NCBI RefSeq assembly: GCF_036417845.1
Contig: NC_089981.1
Location: 82,439,268 to 82,503,267, forward strand
Length of the DNA stretch: 64,000 nt
Origin: Apteryx mantelli
Taxonomy: Eukaryota; Chordata; Aves; Apterygiformes; Apterygidae
Direction: 5' to 3'
A program made the translations under genes and the position numbers. Shown here piece after piece: positions 23,301-35,500 of the stretch (position 1 is the stretch's first letter; the number at the start of each line of letters is the position of its first letter). Under the pieces are notes generated by a model that was given only the letters and a program-made list of their open reading frames with translations, was not told the origin of the DNA and searched no databases.

Positions 23301-25956
23301 TGCAATAACACTGCAGAGTAACCTTAATTAACAGCGGCCATTCATGAAATTTAGGTATAGCGTAACATTGTGGAACTGTGACTGTCAAATACTGCATTAT
23401 GGTCCTGTGCTCCGCACTGTGCTGCAAAGTAGTGATGCAGCCACACAAAGCTTAAGGGTCAGGTGTTCCTTTCCCTGTTCCCTTTCTCCCACAGTGACAC
23501 ACCTATGTAAGATGAACCTGGCTGCACATTTGCTACCTTCTCAGAGCTGCCTTGGATTGCTTCTGGTGCCTGCCATTAAAGGTCAGGTCCCTCCATGGAT
23601 TGTTTTCCTCAGTTCAGAAGCATATGAGATCATGTTGTCTTTATGAAAGTGCATTTTTGCAATGGTGATAGGTCAAGCTTTGGTGGGCAAGGACGACCCA
23701 TGAGAACTTCCAATTTAGTTCATCTTTACTGGAGTCAAAGGTCCTATAATGTATCAGATGCACCATGCAGCTTGACCTCTTCCTTTATCCCAACAAACAG
23801 TGAAGCACTATCTGTATGTATTTTGTATGCCTCTTCCCACACGCATCTCTGAGGACTAGAACTGCAGTGCCTTTCAAGAATTTGCTTGTACAGAATCCTC
23901 TAGTCACAAGAGAAATCACTTCTTTTCTATCATTAGGATGCCACATATATCTTTGTTTCTTTCAAAACGAATATACTGAGGTATTCTGAAGTATTCTGCA
24001 CTGTGGACATTTCCAACTATTATTCATCGAGTTTGACTCCAAAATAATTTCTTAGCTGTCTTTGTGATGTATTCAGTAACTGTCAAATACAGGTTACTGT
24101 TTGTTACAGTGGTGAGTAATGTGTAGGAGGTGACTAAAGGGATTGTTCTTTCTTGTCTCTCTAGTTTGTACCCTGCAGATATCAGGCCTGATCCTTTTGC
24201 TTGCGTTGGAATGAACTCTAAGCTTGCCCATGTTGAGAGAACCACATACGTTCTTCTCCTTGCCTGTAGCAATGCCTTTTCAGCGCGGGCTGCTGTGTCC
24301 TCTCTCCAGAGGTCTGTGATCAGTACTGTACAGTGATGAACAAACTTCTTGAAACAAGTGGGTTTATTTAACATATGAAGCAAAACACTAGAGGAACTGA
24401 TTTGAAAATAGAAAGCAGCTGATAAGCATCTCTAATTTAAACTTCAGATTTCTTTGATGGACTTCCCTCGTCAGCAACAGGAGCAGAAGAGCCCCAATTC
24501 ATGTGCTTTAACAAATGCAGGCGATCTGGAGATACAGACTGCTCTCTGTAGGCATAACCCACTAGGACTTGGAAAAGGGTTTTCCCAAAGCCCTGAGCCT
24601 GCTCTGTTCATCTGAGCCCTGTGACCATATGCTGCACTGGCTTTTGTCAGAGGACCCAGCTGTGAAGCCTTCCTTTTGTCACAGACTGACTTTCCCTTTT
24701 TCCACTTAGGCATCCAAGCAGCCTAAGAGCACACTGCTGCAAGAATCACTCCATAATTATACCCTTTAGACCAATTTGTTTTTAATGTCTTGGCTATGGA
24801 CCTTGTGACTACTGCGAAGTGCAACCATGCTCCCATGTTCAGTCCTGAGCCTGCCAGCCCTTGTCACGGTGGTCAGCTGAGATGAGAGCGCCACAGAGCC
24901 AGGTGCTGTTTACACACAAGCAACAGCAAAGAAAACTAGCATGAAATAAAATTTCAGCATTCCTGCATACAGTGGTGGGATGGACAATAAGGACAGGGAA
25001 CTGTCCCTGCAATCACATACAGTGTCAGTGGCAGGGCTGGTGGCAGGACCAGGGGTCATCCCAGTGTAGTCAGGGGTCTCATCTATTACTCGGACATCTT
25101 TTTTGTGTACAGGTAGACTGTGAAGGGAGAATGTGATTTTGGAGAGAGAAGCGGAAAGTACCCTCCACACTATTGGAAAATAAGCTGTGAAAAGGAGGAG
25201 TGACCCCCAGCGCTGCAGGGAAAATGGGATTGAATCAGGTCTGATGGTTTCCAAAGCCATTTCAGTTCCTTCCTGTCCTCTCTGCAGGTCTGTCAGTTGT
25301 CTCTCTGCCACACATCCATATCTGAGAAGGGAAAGTGCTGGAGTTCAGGGAAAAGTCCCGTCTTTCCTTCTGTCCCAGGTAAGAGTCCTGTCCTTTGGCA
25401 GCAAATGAACATCAGGAATAAGATGCATCATTTCAGCCAGTTACCATTATACCATTTGAAATGCTCCAGCAACTCTTAACCCTTCCTGTAGATCCCCTTC
25501 AGAGCTTGAACCACTTTCAAAGTGGTCATTGTGAACAATTTCAATGTATTAGTTATGGAATAAATAATAATCAACAGTTAAAAAGTCATTCACTAAACTT
25601 CTGAATAACGGCGTGGTGCTTATTCATTTCTCCTCATTCTGAAGGGTTCAGCACTGTTATATTTTTATCTTTTCATTGCTCCCATCCTATCATGTGCTGG
25701 CTAGCATTTTGCAAATGTCTCTTGATGGGAAGGAGCCAGAGGAAACCTATTGCTGCACTCTGGAAACAATCTAAATTTACATAAAGTCAATCTAATGGTT
25801 GTTGGTTTAGCAACTGTCTAATGATGTACACACAAATAAAGAGCATTGCCATAACAAAGGCAGGCTGATTGGAAGTACAGGTCAGACTGCCACCAGACAT
25901 TTCAATACCTCTCTCAATTTCATCTAGACAACCTTGGGCAATATTTGGTCTTTGGC

Positions 25957-25980
25957 AAAAAAAAAAAAAAAAAAAAAAAA
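25957..25980 (+). repeat. A24 homopolymer
   Basis: Twenty-four uninterrupted A. I see no polyadenylation signal within 30 bases upstream and no recognisable cDNA before it, so a processed pseudogene tail is not supported. Confidence 0.9.
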
Positions 25981-26526
25981 GGAAACTTGGTGTATAGATT
26001 TTTCCCACAGAAGGAACTGCCAATCTCCTCAGAAAATCTGTTCCCATGAGATTTCCCAACTTTTCTGACCAGATTCAGTTCTCAGTTCTTTTCCGGATTT
26101 GCACTGAGGTAACGGGGATTAGAAACAGTCCACTGGGAAATCTTACGAGAGTGGGTTCATGTGACAGCTCTTTCTGCAACTTGTCATGCCATGAATAGCA
26201 GAGCAACAGCCTTTCAGCACTCAACCATGGCACTGCCTGCGACGCTTTTGATGGAATTGGGGTGAGCGCGTGCTTGCGGAAATAAGGAATGAAGTTAACC
26301 AGCACTTTTTATCTCAGGAAAAGTTTTGGTTTGTGTTGTCATTTGGAGTTTGCATACAATCTTAATTTAATTGACCTCCTGTTATTGTGCCCACTGCTTG
26401 GGCTGCTCTGTGCTGGTGTTTCTGATTTGCTTTCAGCAGTGCTCAGAAAACCCCACTGGCGACACGCTCCCATTATACTAAACATTGTAAGAAGGTGCAG
26501 TGAGACTCAGTAGCCTTAACCCCCTG

Positions 26527-26655
26527 GCATTTACAGTCTAAAGATGCAAATGACAGGAGGGGATCCAGAAGTGAAGCGGCTGTCCAGTTCCCTCGTTATG
26601 TAGTGGTATTGCTAGAAATAGCACCCTGTGCCCTTGACTGTTTAATCAGTGGTTA
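26527..26655 (-). repeat. MIR-like SINE relic (antisense)
   Basis: The order TTTACAGTCTAAAGATGCAA, AGGAGGGGATCC, GAAGTGAAGCGGCTGTCCAG, TAGTGGTATTGCTAGAAATAG, then CCCTTGACTG, parallels the antisense MIR order. That order is CTTACAATCTAA, GAGGTGAAGTGACTTGCCCAAGG, AGTCAGTGGCAGAGCTGGGA, CTCCTGACTC. Strong divergence indicates great age. Confidence 0.45.
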
Positions 26656-29600
26656 TCTTCTAAGTTAAATGACTTGGAGTCATGTGCTGTGCCTACAGTG
26701 TGTTGCTCCAAAGGCAGCCTCGGGGCCAGACTAGCTGCTTGTTTTCACAATTTTCCTGCTGCAGGATCAGCTATCTGCTGTCACTCTGCGGGCATTCAGC
26801 AAGGACTCTGTGTAAGGTGCTAAAGTTGTCCTCTGGGTGCTACTTAGCTGCAGCATAGACAAGCTGTGGGCTCAGGTTGAGACTCTTCTGAGCCTCTGCA
26901 TGGTAGAGAAATGTTTGTTTGGAAATGTCACTGAAAAGTATACTTCCTCTCCCTACCCAGCTATAACAAAGACTGTATGGACATCGACAGTGCAAATAGG
27001 ATGAGGCAGATGCCTTTTCTTAGCCAGCTGTCTCATTCTCCTTTTGTTGCCCGTCTGTGTTTAGATGGTCCTTGCTGGCTGGGCTTGAGTATGAGTTTGA
27101 ATTTACTGCATTGCATGGCTCTCACCAGCTGCAGTCATGCTGGCCTGAGGGGCAAAGTGCAAGTCCAGACCCTTCCCTGGGACTGAATTTCCTCAGCTGG
27201 CAAGTCACTTGGCTCCCAGCACATGCAAGTCAGTTTGGGAGCCAACAGGTGGACAGGTTTTGGGTTTTGAGGAGAGCAGACTCACCATGAGCTTGTATCC
27301 CAAGAGGATATGAATACGGAGATAACTATGAGATCTTCTCAGGTGAACAACCCAGCCCAACCTCTTCGCTCTGTCTTCCCGTGCACAGACACCATGTTTA
27401 TTTCTGAGCAAGATGGAGCTGATTGGGGTAGCAACTTCACATAACCATGTGGTTACTTCTCGCAACGCGCAGCTGCTCACAGCTGTTGTTTCCCACTGTG
27501 GATACACACAGCTTCATTTTTATGCTGTAGGGGAAAACGTGGGCTTTCAAATCCTAACGGTCTATTTGCTTTGCTTTCTCTGTCTCCTCACGCAACTGAC
27601 CTCTGCATCCAGCAGTGAAGGCATTTTCTGGTTTGTAGAGCGCTGTTGAACAAAGTGTCAGCAGGTGATACCGCTGCCTCTCGTGCTGTTCTGTAATTAA
27701 CAGCCCCAAACATGGAGTGCTGTCTGACCCTTTGACACTTTTTGCTAGGGCTTTTATTAATTTGACACTAGATTTCACAGCCACTCATCAGAGGGTGGTA
27801 ACAAACATTTAGCTGTACCTGACAAAAAACGGTGGGTTTATGTGCTCAAAAGGCTATACCGAGGGTCAGAAGCCAACTGGAGTTTGAATCCTGGAGAACG
27901 CTCCAACTGTTTGATGAAAACACCATGAAGAATTAAAGAGGGAGCATTATAATTTAAAAGCAGGAGTTGTGTCACCTCGAGCTGCTGAGCTCTGTTATCG
28001 TGGTCTCTCTATCCATGTCCTCTGGGGAGCAGGCACGTAGGAGACTTCTAACGCCCACTGCGCTCACTTACACTAATTTCTCTGTTCCTGATGTCACGCT
28101 GCCTTGTGACCTGGAAACCAACTTAAAATGAAGGGGTGTTTCATTTGATACCTGATGGAGAATTTCTTCATCTTCTGGAGTGAGGTTTTATATGAAAAGC
28201 TCCTCTCAGTGCTGTTGTGATCTGTTCTCTCCTGCTGTGCCCACTTCTGGCACCAGCAGGGTCTTGCATAGTCATGTTTGAACACCTCAGATGATTGGTT
28301 TTTTGAGCCATACAATGTGATGATGGCCACAGCATATGCAAGCTTGGGTATTGTTTTCTATGGACTTAGACTTTTGGTTTCAGATGGACTTTTGCCTCAG
28401 GGTCTTTTCCCTGGAATTTGGTGGCAGTGTTCACCTAACATAAAGCCTGTCTTGGCTGGGTGACTTCCTTTCCTTGAAAAACTTGAACTACTCTGTCAAA
28501 AGATAATTCTGGATGCACAGGCAGTCTCCTTACTTTATCCCACAATCCAGTCATGATCTGGTTGCTACAAACAAGGAGCCAGGACCCCCCTGAATGCCAG
28601 ACTGACTCTTCAGTCTTAGTGAATTTACAGACTCATCTGTCTTTTCTCTTTTTATTGCACTGTTTACAAACACCACACTCATCTGCTTCCCCTTCCATGT
28701 GGAATGCAGTGCTCTTCAAAGGCCTGTCTATTGTTTTATTGTTAGCCACCTTGGTCTGACGTAAGTGGAAAATATTACAAACGTCACGTTTTTTTTCCTG
28801 CCAGAAATAAGGCTGACTCCTACCTGTCTTCCTTTTGGATGGGCAACCTTGCTTACAGCTGCTGAAAGAAATGCTGTTTAAGTCTTGGCTAGTTGTTGGT
28901 TTTCCAGAAACTATTAGTTCAGATGGGGCCTTTAGCTACTCTGGTGTTCCCCTCCAGGCAGTTCTTGATAGTTCGCCTGAGACAGTCGATGCCATGTGTC
29001 ATTCTGCAATTATTTAAAATCAAAGCATCATTTAGTGTCATGTAATTGCTCAGTGTTGTATAATATGAGCCTCTGTCCAACAGTGGATATTGTATAATAT
29101 CACCCAATTTGTTTCAAGCATCCCTTGCAAGCCTCGTTTCCCCCACCCACCAGCTGAAGTTGGCTTTAAGGTACTCAGGTATCCTCCTTTGTACTACCCA
29201 CATTTTCACCTGCCCTTGGATAACACCTCAGTTCTTCTGCCTAGGAATTTCTCCTCCAGCAGAAATTAAAACCTCTAATTCCTTTAACCTCAGGTCATTG
29301 CTCCATAATGTTTATCTTCTCAGTCTTGAATAAAACTTTGGTGGTTTCTGGAAAGCCTGTGATGCACTGGATGGTAGGTGACATACCATGCCAGTGATCT
29401 GTCTGTGTTTTTAAGAAGCACCATAGTTCTTAATACTGCAGTTGCTCTGCACAGGTTTAACAGCAGTGGCTCAGAATTTGATTGTGAAACAGTGAGTTAA
29501 AAACTCCCAGAATGTGCTTGAAGAAGCCGCAACTGAAAGTTCACTGGGTCAGTAATATTTTGTGCTTTGTGGATTTTTTTAAAGTTTAATTTGTTTGTGT

Positions 29601-32400
29601 TACTGTCTTGCTTTCAGACTTCGATCTGTATGTCCTAGATTATTAGTGTTGTTTAACAGATAAATTTCTTGTTCAAATTCTCTTGAAAACCCATTAGTTT
29701 CTATTTCAGTTCAACTTAAGAGCCCAGTGAAGCTTTTATAAAATGGCTTGTGGTTGAGACAGGAGCTTCTTTCTCCTTCACAGCCCCATTTCCTATGGGG
29801 ACAGCATGTATGGTTATGTGTGGCTGTTAACTGGCAAGTGTTGTGGTCTTACAGTGGTCTTTAGCTCATGCAGTAACACATGCTACTAACCCTGGTGAGC
29901 TGGTAAATAGGATCACGCTGTTATTCTTCCCTGGTTGCTTCCATTTGCAGTGCGGTGTAATTTGAGAGCCTGCACCCTGCCCATATTGGCAAAGCAGAAA
30001 GCATTTTGCTGCAAGGTGTAGGCAAATCTGGGATGAAGGAAAGGACAAACATCCTGACAGCATAAAGCAGCAGCCTATGTCCAAAGCACACCCTGATGCA
30101 GTTTCACTGCTGCCAGCAGAGAGGGGTAGTCAGCCATGCAGACAACAGCTGCATTGCCAAGGAACAAAATTATAGAGCCAGATGTTCCTCTTGGAAGTAC
30201 ATTACACTGAACTTGGCAGAGGAGTGTGGTAGCTGCCAAGTACGCCTCCTATTTGGTCATAGGTAATGATCCCTCCGTCAGGGAATGTGGATGAAAAAGA
30301 CCACACAGAAAATCCTCTTCAAAATATTGCAGTTGAGACATTAACTTCTCCTAGATCAGAGAGATTCTGGAGCTCCATGGCAACCTTCACATCTTGTTTG
30401 AAGGATGATGTTGTTTACTACTGGGCATGAAGTGAGAAACTTGCAGTAACTGAAGCCAAGTGCTTTCAAGGTATTTGTTACTGAAAGGTGACTAAGAGGC
30501 TGATATCGTTTTTATAGCAGCCACAGTTGTTTGTGGGCACTGTTGTAATTCTCAGCTAAGACTGCAAGTGAGAAGGAGAACTTCTGCTTCTGTCTCTAAA
30601 CCAAATACTGCAGGCTCGGGTTTCTGAGGACATGTTTATGCTGCAGCCAGCTCTGTGACTGCAGAGTGGTAGAGACAGACCCAATCTAGCTCAAAGTAGC
30701 CAGTTGAGGTGTGGGTAGAGATTACCCACCACAGTACAGAGCACCTTCCTGAGCTAACTGCTCGTGTGTCTATCTTCACAGGAAAGTTCTGAAGCCTGAA
30801 GTTGCCTGTATTTGTTGTCTAGAGCTGACGTTGGTAGGGTCTACTGCACTCTGCAGTGAAAGCATGGCCCAGATTCAAGTCAGCTAGCAAGATGCAATTC
30901 ATAAACGTGCCCGAGTTGGGTATCGGGCTGCGTTGTAGACAACGAAGACCAACTGATAACTCCTTTGGAAATCCAGCCCTCCAAAGACTTCAGACACTCC
31001 CTGGAAGTACTTATCTAGTGCGAGCTTAGATGTCTGAGTCTTTGGAAATGGATAATATTAGCATCTCTGAGATACCATGAGAAGTAATTCATGTTTTACG
31101 ACTCTTCAGTCATCTTCCTTAAACTTTCTGCATTAGATCCTTCTCTCCTGGGACTCTTAAATTTCAAACTCAAATCTTTCTTTAAATACCTGCTATTTAA
31201 TAACCAAAGAAACTAACAACAGCCAAAACCCTCTACCAAATAAATCTCTCAGTAAGGAACTTACCCCTAAAAATTACTTTGGCCCAACCTTTCCCATGTG
31301 TAATATTAAGTTCATTCCTGCACCATCAACAAGTTTAAGATCTGATATTTCAGGGATTGCAACAAATCTTGGAAAATCCGCAGATCTTAAATGAAACTTG
31401 CAGATCATGTTCAAGGATTTCTTTCTATCTGGTCACATCCAGTTTATGGCCTCCACTGCTCATTTGCAGCTTAGGGAGGGAAAAGGTCAGTTTGGAAAAT
31501 GTGGCTTTGGAGTGAGAATGCACTGTGCTGGCTTACACATCTTCCACAGATTTAAGGACAATAAGTTTCTCTCCCCACCTAGTGGTCAGTGAGAGACTTT
31601 TAAGAGAGCACGAGCTTAAAACAGAGGGTCATTACGACAACCCTCCGGGAGAGACACATGTTGCATTTTTTCCAAGCTAGTGCTGGGAAGAGATGGTTGC
31701 TCTCTGTGTTCATATCTAGAAAATAGCTGAGATGAAAGCAGAAACAAGGATTTCTGGAGGATTCCGTTTGTTTCCAGCACACACTTAATCAAAATACAAC
31801 GAGGGTAAGAAGCTGAGTGGATGGTAGGCAATGACTGTAACAAATGATTGGGCAGTGGCCACTCATGTTTCTTCTCTCCATGATCTGCCTGCTGTGGGTT
31901 TTGCATTGAGTGAGAGCAAATTTTAAATGTGATGGGAATGGGAATATCTTCATCACTTGACAGCTTATTTGGCCTGGTTATTGATATTTCTTTCTGCAGA
32001 CAGCATGGCACTGGGCTAAGGGAGAAGAAATTTAAATGAATTAAAATGGATATTAAGCAAGCTGATACTGACTTGTTTAAATATGAAGAAGGAAGCAGAG
32101 AGGGTAAGTAGTGAGAGGAAATGTAGCTGTTTGAATTCTTCCCATTCCAGTGACCCAAGGGGTGTTATCAGTAACAGGGGAAAAAAAATATATATATAAG
32201 GCAAAAATGCGGTTGCGATATTAGCACAAGACATTCCATTACCTTCTTCGAGACTATTCGTGTAAACAGAGCACGCGAGGCTGTTAAATGGAGAGCGGTC
32301 CTTTTTGGCAAAGCAGTGCTTTTTTGTGCTACTCCCCTTATAGAGTGGTCTGAAGCACAGCAAACAGAAGGGCCAGGTGTACCCCCAGCCACAGGGCTAC
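26656..32400. other. Intergenic stretch, no gene recognised
   Basis: Short frames only, none with a recognisable domain. No clear transposon, tRNA or CpG island was noted by eye. Confidence 0.5.
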
Positions 32401-32560
32401 CTCGCTGTGACTTTGGGTCGCTCACCTATAGCTCCCTGCCTCAGTTTCTCCTCCAAGACCTGCCTCAGTGTAGGCTGCGCTAGATGATCTTTTGCGGTCT
32501 TTTCCAGCACTTCTCTGAAATTTTATTATTCTATAACTATAAAATGAGGATTATGAAATT
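32401..32560 (+). repeat. MIR-like SINE split by a nested CR1 tail
   Basis: The left part, CTGTGACTTTGGGTCGCTCAC followed by CTGCCTCAGTTTCTCC, is the MIR core pattern (GTGACCTTGGGCAAGTCAC..GCCTCAGTTTCC). The right part, CTATAAAATGAGGATTATG (about 32536-32555), is the MIR text that normally follows immediately (CTGTAAAATGGGGATAAT). About 80 bases of CR1-like tail sit between them. Confidence 0.5.
32453..32535 (+). repeat. CR1-like LINE 3'-end fragment inserted in the MIR
   Basis: GGCTGCGCTAGATGATCTTT, then GCGGTCTTTTCCAGCACTTC and ATTATTCTATA, match the CR1 3'-end pattern (GGCTGGACTAGATGATCT..AGGTCCCTTCCAGC..ATTCTATGATTCTA). It is 5'-truncated, as is usual for CR1. Confidence 0.5.
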
Positions 32561-35500
32561 TCTGTGGAAAAAAAAACTTGGAAAATGAAAGCTAAAATAA
32601 TTCTAGGAGGGTTCTGTGCTGTGGGGCTTAGGTGCATCCTGCATCCCACATCCCCCATATCTGCAGGACCCATCTCCAGGGACTGCGTTTCCCCGTTCAC
32701 CTCCGTGGGGAAAGGACACACGGGGTCTGCACATTTCATGCCACAAGCAGAGAACAGATGCAGGGAGAGGGCCTGGATTCGGGGTGATTCTGGCTTTATT
32801 AATGAATGTTTCTTGGCCTATAAATACTTCAGGTGCTCGTGTGATGGTGGGGAGCATTCATGTGGAAAGAGAAATATTCTGTTTCCTAATTTTGTCAGAG
32901 GAATCGGTCGTGGTGCCCTCCCAGGAGTCGGGCCACGGGGTGGCAGGGGCCTGAGGGCCAGCTAGCGGTGCTGCTCCACCAGCTCACCCTGGGGAGGTCC
33001 CGGTTCAGCTCATGCTGAGAAGCCTTCCCCATCCCACATGGACCTTGGCTCGAGTGAGTGAGTATTTAATGGCTCCTGTCTGGCAGAGATTTCTTATAAT
33101 TCGCTCATCATCCCCAAAGGGATGATCTGTGCAAGAGGCTGATCCAACACCTTTCAACTGAGATGTGAACCACTCTGGGCCTCAGCAGTTTGGGACAAGC
33201 TTCCCTGGAGAGGACATGGATTTTCCGCTGTTAGAAAGGGAGTTCCCATTGCTCATGGACTGCCTTATCTATTTGACTATGTTTGATTTTCAAAGTCCCG
33301 TATACAAAGGACATCTGATTGCCACCATGGGAAGGCATTGGATTGTCCTATGGCTCAGCTGAGGAGGAGAGAAAAGTCTGGCAGAGGTTTTTCATACACC
33401 ATACCATCTTTTTGAAAGATACAGTCGGATGAGTTTGGAATGGAGGAAGCAGGAGTGAAATTTCTTCAGCTGCCTTCTCTCACACCTAATATTATTTTCT
33501 CCACTTGACTTTACAGAGATCTTTCATGCTCTGCCTTACTGTCTTTCAGTGGCATAATAAAGCAGATGGAGAGAAATGTGTGTTTTCCCTCTGACTCTCT
33601 TATCAATACCTTTATACAAAGTTAATAACTGTAAAACAAGAGCTTGCTTGTCAATGTTATGAGCTGGTGCTCCTTTCTTTAATCATACAGCTGTATGTAT
33701 TTCATTCATTATTACTGTTGACTTTTCTGATGTAAATAACGACATGAGAGAGAGCTGTGGGCACATTGTCATATCTAAATAAAATCTTAGAGTCAAATGT
33801 CAGATATCTTTTTTTTTTCCCCCCCATTTTCAGTAGTTATTTTCTTTTCTGAGTGTGCCAGGGAAGCTAGTTAAAGGGAAACTAGGTAACTAGCTAGTCT
33901 CACAGTAGGTTAGGCTGGTAGCTAGCAATGATTTATGCTTTGATACATAGGATGCATCTATATGGGGGTAGGTACTTGTTGACACATCAGTGGGCAGGAG
34001 TAGGTTTATAGGCATGGTTCGGGAGAGCATCCCCTTTCCCACTAGCATCCTGCCCCAAGTCCCTGCTGCTGTCCCAGGCCACAGCTGCACCTCTGGTTAG
34101 CTGGACACCACGGTCACATCTTGTCCTCCCCAATAGGTGTAACTTTTTTGGTGGTGCCATCTGCACATTCTTGAAGTTCTGCTTTCCATCTTCCATGTGA
34201 TTAACAAAAATACTGAGCGCAATTGAGTGCAGGACAGACCCATTCAAGATCCCAAGTGCAACATGTGCTCTCAGTTTGAGAACAACTTGTTTAGACACGC
34301 TTTTGCAGGCAGGTGCCCATGGAAACCATGTTTTCCTCATTTGTCACGACTAAAGTCAAGATATCTGACATCTACCACCTCCACCTTTCCCAGTCATCCT
34401 GTTGAAGAGGGAAATGAGTTTGGGTTTAATACAATGTGTTCCTGATGCATCCATTCTGGCTTTTTTAAATCACTTTCTTATCCTCCTGGTGTTTATAAAC
34501 AGAGTGTTTAATAATTTGCTTTAGTCTCTTTCTGCACTGACAGGTTTATGGTTCCCCTGATTCTCATTTTCCACCTTTAAAAGGGAGAGGCAATCTGTTT
34601 ACCCTCCTGTTATGTGGTGCAAGTGATTTCATGAGAAGAAGAAACAAAATGATATTGCATTATGACAACTATTCTGAGTCATCACGTAGATTAATCAGAA
34701 ACAACGCCAGTGACAGGACCTGACTGTTCAGGGCAACAGGGAAAGCAGCAGAAAGGCTGCTAGACTGGAAGGCAGCTCCCTGGAGAGTTGACCCTGTACC
34801 CGAGAGTGCTGAGCCCGGTGTCGCCACGATCCTCTCCTCTGCACTCCCCATCCAATGTTAACTTAGTGCACGGATGTCTTATCTCCCAGCACAGAAAAGC
34901 TGAACTTTCCATTTCCAGCAAACACTGGTGGCCTGAAAGAACTGGAAGGCTGACATATGACTTATAGCTTCAGTCCTATCCTCACGAATCCCTGGTTTTC
35001 CAAAAAGGGAAAGAATCCTGTAATTTAATAAAAAATGAATTAACTTCCCAAGCAGTTTAGTTAAAAAAAACTTTCTTTTTTTCTGGCATTACTATATTGA
35101 CCTGTTTTGGGGGGGGTTAGATACTGGGACATGATGCTTATACAGGCTTTCTTGATAAGCTGTGTTAGGCACAAATATCCCTGAAGGATACTATTTTGTA
35201 CTTACTGTTGATAACTATATCCTTTTTTATCATTCAGAACACAACAGCACAAGACAAAAGAACAGAGAATCCAGAAGATACCTTTATGGTTAATAACTTC
35301 AGAATCTTTCCATTCTCTGCCATTGCATTTCAGAGAGAAAATGTTTTAATCCAAGTGTACCAGTCTGTGTTTATAGAGTCTGTTTCTCACAGCTTAGAAG
35401 AAGAAAGTTCAGGGAAATCCTGCCATTCAGTTGATAATGAATTTCAAGTTCTAACCTGATGTGTGACATCACATGAAATACTTGTTCACTTAAAATTATG

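Larger units (their letters stand above)
19161..26526. other. Intergenic stretch, no gene recognised
   Basis: Holds a CCA microsatellite with a small palindrome (20353-20380), a TG-rich microsatellite near 20598-20612 and an A24 tract (25957-25980). The 164-codon frame on the minus strand at 21464-21958 begins at a non-ATG codon and shows no domain. No tRNA-like cloverleaf noticed. Confidence 0.55.

Noticed and set aside
25870..25980. Processed pseudogene ending in the A24 tract
   Set aside because: No recognisable coding remnant upstream and no polyadenylation signal at the proper distance; AATAAA lies over 100 bases away.
27870..27900. tRNA-like GTTTGAATCC box
   Set aside because: No cloverleaf, no A-box at the proper distance, no anticodon arm.
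31616..32158. 180-codon minus-strand frame as a gene
   Set aside because: Serine/leucine-rich with no recognisable family, and no supporting context.
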